Positions 4,650 to 5,928 of a DNA stretch of 5,928 nucleotides are shown one piece after another (the first letter of the stretch is position 1; the number at the start of each line of letters is the position of its first letter). This DNA comes from Candidatus Thiosymbion ectosymbiont of Robbea hypermnestra (GTDB lineage Bacteria > Pseudomonadota > Gammaproteobacteria > Chromatiales > Chromatiaceae): the NCBI GenBank assembly GCA_020443945.1, contig JAIZWN010000137.1, positions 1-5,928 on the forward strand, in the 5' to 3' direction. Under the pieces are notes generated by a model. It was not told the origin of the DNA. It saw only the letters and a program-made list of their open reading frames with translations, and did not search any database. The position numbers were made by a program, and so were the translations under genes.

Positions 4650-5549
4650 ATGTCAACGGGACCTGATATCTATCTGGAAGACGCCGAGCTCCTCGACCGG
4701 GAGGCCCATGCGGGCGATCAATTCTTACTGCGCTTGAAAGCCCCGAAGTGCGCGCGACATGCCCGGCCCGGCTCCTTCGTGCACCTGCGATGCGATCCCG
4801 GGCTGCCGCTGAGGCGGCCATTCTCCATCATGCGCGCCGGTCCGCGGGACGGTTGGATCGAGCTTCTCTACAAGGTAGTCGGAACCGGCACCCGGCTGCT
4901 GGCCACGAAGCAACCCGGCGAACGCCTCAGCCTGCTCGGGCCCATCGGCCGCCCCTTCCGGACCCATCCCGAACGCCCACGGCCCCTGCTCATCGGCGGC
5001 GGCGTGGGCCTGCCCCCCATGATCTTTCTGGCCGAGACCTTGCGTGCGGACCGGCGGTTTCGGCCCCTCGTCATGCTCGGTTCCGAGATTCCCTTTCCCT
5101 TCCGGCCGCGCCCCTCCCGGTATCTGATCCCGAACCTGCCGCCGCCGGTAATTGCCGCCATGCCCCTACTCGACGACTGGGGCATACCCAGCCGCCTCAC
5201 GAGTCGGCTGGACATGCCGGGCTGCTTCCAGGGCTATGTCACGGAGCTGGCGCGGCAGTGGCTCCAGGGGCTGGACGCGGCGGTCCGCGCCGAGGTGGAG
5301 GTCTTTGCCTGCGGCCCCCACCCCATGCTCGCGGCGGTGGCCGAACTGGCGCGGGAGTTCGGGTTGCCCTGTCAGGTCTCCCTGGAGGAATTCATGGCCT
5401 GCGCCGTAGGCGGCTGCGCCGGCTGCGTCGTCCGGGTCCAAGGCGAGACGGGGCCGACCATGCAGCGCGTGTGCGTGGACGGACCCGTCTTCGATGCCCA
5501 TGCCGTCTTCAGCGGGCACCCCGAAGGCACAAAGGCAGACGAAGGATGA
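4650..5549 (+). CDS. pyrK: PyrK-like FAD/[2Fe-2S] electron transfer protein
   Basis: The 299-residue product belongs to the ferredoxin-reductase-like family of PyrK, the subunit that passes electrons between NAD and class 1B dihydroorotate dehydrogenase. A beta-barrel FAD domain carries RRPFSI (55-60), VGTGT (77-81) and GPIGRPF (97-103). The nucleotide-binding domain starts at LLIGGGVGLPP (113-123) and includes ACGPHPM (220-226). The C-terminal cluster motif has Cys 251, 256, 259 and 275 (C-x4-C-x2-C-x15-C), followed by DGPVFDA (277-283), as in true PyrK. It is about 30-40 residues longer than typical PyrK, partly through an insert near 145-185 rich in Pro and Arg. ATG 4650 is used because the ATG at 4618, overlapping the pyrX stop, is in another frame. 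Co-transcription with pyrX is likely. Gammaproteobacteria commonly use a quinone-linked PyrD that needs no PyrK, so the partner is uncertain. Confidence 0.87.
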   Translation: MSTGPDIYLEDAELLDREAHAGDQFLLRLKAPKCARHARPGSFVHLRCDPGLPLRRPFSIMRAGPRDGWIELLYKVVGTGTRLLATKQPGERLSLLGPIGRPFRTHPERPRPLLIGGGVGLPPMIFLAETLRADRRFRPLVMLGSEIPFPFRPRPSRYLIPNLPPPVIAAMPLLDDWGIPSRLTSRLDMPGCFQGYVTELARQWLQGLDAAVRAEVEVFACGPHPMLAAVAELAREFGLPCQVSLEEFMACAVGGCAGCVVRVQGETGPTMQRVCVDGPVFDAHAVFSGHPEGTKADEG

Positions 5550-5550
5550 C

Positions 5551-5577
5551 GAGGCATCCGCCCCGTGCGGACACCTC
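5551..5577 (+). terminator. Weak hairpin after the pyrK-like gene
   Basis: GAGG (5551-5554) and CCGC (5558-5561) pair with GCGG (5567-5570) and CCTC (5574-5577), with a 3x3 internal loop. It begins one base after the stop codon. The following bases (TTCGATTCC) are only slightly T-rich, so termination here is a possibility, not a firm call. Confidence 0.3.
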
Positions 5578-5611
5578 TTCGATTCCACAGAAGGGTAGTG
5601 GTGATTTTTGA

Positions 5612-5665
5612 AGGACCGTAGGACTGAGGACCGTAGGGCGGGAAAGCGGAGCGTATCCCGCTACG
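5612..5665. repeat. Degenerate heptamer repeat plus REP-like palindrome
   Basis: AGGACCGTAGG occurs at 5612-5622 and again at 5627-5637, with AGGACTG between, giving a short tandem series of 7-8-base units. The second copy runs into a REP palindrome: CGTA (5632-5635), GG bulge, GCGGGA (5638-5643), an AAGC-starting loop, TCCCGC (5656-5661) and TACG (5662-5665). It resembles the element at 259-290 and ends only a few bases from the 3' end of the minus-strand gene, so it lies between two convergent genes. Confidence 0.65.
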
Positions 5666-5671
5666 TCGGTT

Positions 5672-5928
5672 TTACATCCCCCACACGCCGATCCGGTAGT
5701 TTCCCTGCTGCTCCCGGCGGACAAAGAGCTTTTGCTCCCAGGGGATCTCCGGGGTGCGGTCGAAGACGATCAGATAGCCTTCGTCGGCGCCGACCCGATC
5801 CAGGTAGTCGGCGGTCTGGGCCAGCCCTTCTTTGAGGGTCGATTTCAGGGCTTTGTGCCGGAGCTTGAGCTCGATCACCGCCCGTTGTACGGGGCCCTGG
5901 AAGCCTTGGGTCTCGTCCAGGGGCCACT
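5672..5928 (-). CDS. PD-(D/E)XK nuclease-like protein, C-terminal fragment
   Basis: Only the last 84 codons lie in the window; the gene continues beyond 5928. The minus strand is open in one frame from 5926 to a TAA at 5674-5672. The peptide has AVIELKL, whose E-x-K matches the core nuclease motif, then LAQTADYLDRVGADEGYLIV (exactly the helix-strand pattern of this family), FDRTPEIPWEQKLF and the C-terminal VWGM. These features are characteristic of PDDEXK_9 (formerly DUF1703) domains, which usually sit after an AAA-ATPase-like domain in abundant, often multi-copy proteins of unknown biological role. The ATPase part cannot be seen. A GTG at 5878-5876 is an internal Val, not a start. It converges with the pyrX-pyrK unit. 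Confidence 0.8.
   Translation of the reverse strand, partial: WPLDETQGFQGPVQRAVIELKLRHKALKSTLKEGLAQTADYLDRVGADEGYLIVFDRTPEIPWEQKLFVRREQQGNYRIGVWGM

Overview
The window looks like a stretch of GC-rich gammaproteobacterial chromosome, most likely from the Chromatiales (purple sulfur bacteria) or a close relative. The reasons are the BolA protein, a Pseudomonas-type non-catalytic dihydroorotase (PyrX/PyrC'), palindromic intergenic repeats of the GTAGGGCGGATAAGC type, and a PDDEXK_9-type protein with a C-terminal VWGM. This taxonomic placement is inference from protein resemblance, not a search result.

Layout. Bases 1-512 hold no convincing gene. They contain a hairpin, a large imperfect inverted repeat flanked by direct repeats, a REP-like palindrome and a near-consensus sigma70 promoter. 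That promoter reads into tRNA-Thr(CGT) at 513-588. Six bases after the tRNA CCA end starts a lipoprotein gene (595-1563, +) with a tandem 12-residue helix repeat and a four-cysteine C-terminal domain. It converges on a second lipoprotein gene (1717-2286, -), also of unknown function. A spacer with a 19-bp direct repeat, a REP-like copy and a promoter candidate leads to bolA (2482-2811, +). Next come a short, highly repetitive glycine-rich and arginine-rich ORF (2932-3252, +), then pyrX (3326-4621, +) and a pyrK-like gene (4650-5549, +), which probably form an operon. The right edge has another REP palindrome and the C-terminal 84 codons of a PD-(D/E)XK nuclease-like protein on the minus strand (5672 to beyond 5928).

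Function. The best-defined unit is pyrX-pyrK in pyrimidine synthesis. The dihydroorotase-like protein has lost its HxH metal motif and several substrate and metal residues, so it is almost certainly structural; in Pseudomonas the homologue is needed to build active aspartate carbamoyltransferase. The PyrK-like protein keeps its flavin, NAD and [2Fe-2S] motifs. Neither pyrB nor pyrD, the expected partners, is in the window. I see no evidence of a defence system, CRISPR array or complete mobile element. The least explained items are the repeat protein at 2932-3252, the tRNA-lipoprotein junction and the repeat-rich spacers.
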